A stretch of DNA of 23,178 nt, taken from CADEEN01 sp031379365. Lineage in GTDB: Bacteria > Pseudomonadota > Gammaproteobacteria > Burkholderiales > Burkholderiaceae_C. Made by a program: the position numbers and the translations under genes. This document shows positions 23,090 through 23,178 of this stretch, one piece after another. The DNA is taken from positions 1 to 23,178 of the forward strand of contig JANNFB010000317.1 in NCBI GenBank assembly GCA_031379365.1, given 5' to 3'. The notes beneath the pieces were generated by a model. It had not been told where the DNA came from. It was given only the letters and a program-made list of their open reading frames with translations, and ran no database searches. Each line of letters opens with the position of its first letter. Position 1 is the first letter of the stretch.

Positions 23090-23178
23090 ATGAGCGATAT
23101 CGAAGCACGTGTCAAGAAAATCATCGCCGAGCAACTCGGCGTTCCCGAGGCCGACGTCACCAATGAGAAGGCCTTCGT
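23090..23178 (+). CDS. acpP: Acyl carrier protein (N-terminal part, cut by window edge)
   Basis: The first 29 residues read MSDIEARVKKIIAEQLGV and then PEADVTNEKAF, the helix I and loop of bacterial ACP. The DSL motif with the phosphopantetheine serine would follow just beyond the window. ACP carries the growing acyl chain for FabD, FabH and FabG encoded just upstream. The start is fixed by the strong ribosome site. Confidence 0.95.
   Translation, partial: MSDIEARVKKIIAEQLGVPEADVTNEKAF

Noticed and set aside
1..23178. CRISPR arrays, tRNA or rRNA genes, toxin-antitoxin or phage defence genes
   Set aside because: None seen on reading either strand; no regularly spaced repeats and no defence-type domains.

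Overview
The window comes from a GC-rich betaproteobacterium, most likely of the order Burkholderiales. This rests on the gene order yceD-rpmF-plsX-fabH-fabD-fabG-acpP, the pairing of a Maf protein with an RsmI-like methylase, and the style of the proteins; no 16S rRNA or other direct marker is present. All calls were made by reading the sequence, without database searches.

Left part (1-14059, almost all on the minus strand): a surface polysaccharide locus (exopolysaccharide, capsule or O-antigen type). In transcription order from 14059 leftwards it holds an outer-membrane export protein with SLBB repeats (Wza-like), a Wzz/GNVR chain-length protein without a kinase domain, rfbB-rfbD-rfbA-rfbC (dTDP-L-rhamnose), manC-fcl-gmd (GDP-mannose to GDP-L-fucose), a non-coding scar with an orphan coding fragment, a membrane sulfatase/phosphoglycerol-transferase-like enzyme, a GT11 fucosyltransferase and an EpsG-type polymerase. 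The locus is cut at its left edge by the end of an insertion sequence that looks like IS66 (1-141). Most neighbours overlap or are a few bases apart, so one long operon is likely, started from the wza side. A divergent gene at 14178 encodes a WecA/MraY-type lipid-carrier sugar-phosphate transferase that could start the repeat unit.

Middle part (15296-18207): a DEAD-box RNA helicase (plus strand), then on the minus strand a Maf nucleotide pyrophosphatase (YceF type) and an RsmI-like tetrapyrrole-methylase-fold protein, joined by an ATGA overlap.

Right part (18272-23178, plus strand): the conserved housekeeping cluster yceD, rpmF, plsX, fabH, fabD, fabG and the start of acpP, which links ribosome assembly with phospholipid and fatty-acid synthesis.

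Together the polysaccharide genes predict a glycan with L-rhamnose and alpha-linked L-fucose, perhaps decorated with a phospho-substituent. Flippase, other glycosyltransferases and a phosphomannomutase are not in the window and may lie beyond the insertion sequence. The points most worth checking are the paired alternative hairpins over the transposase start, a manC-3'-end-like fragment that makes an imperfect direct repeat around gmd-fcl, an in-frame 81-nt repeat-like insert at the rfbD/rfbA junction, the sulfatase-like enzyme, and four genes whose -10-like boxes lie 6-7 nt before the start codon, suggesting leaderless mRNAs. I did not find a clear wholly new system.
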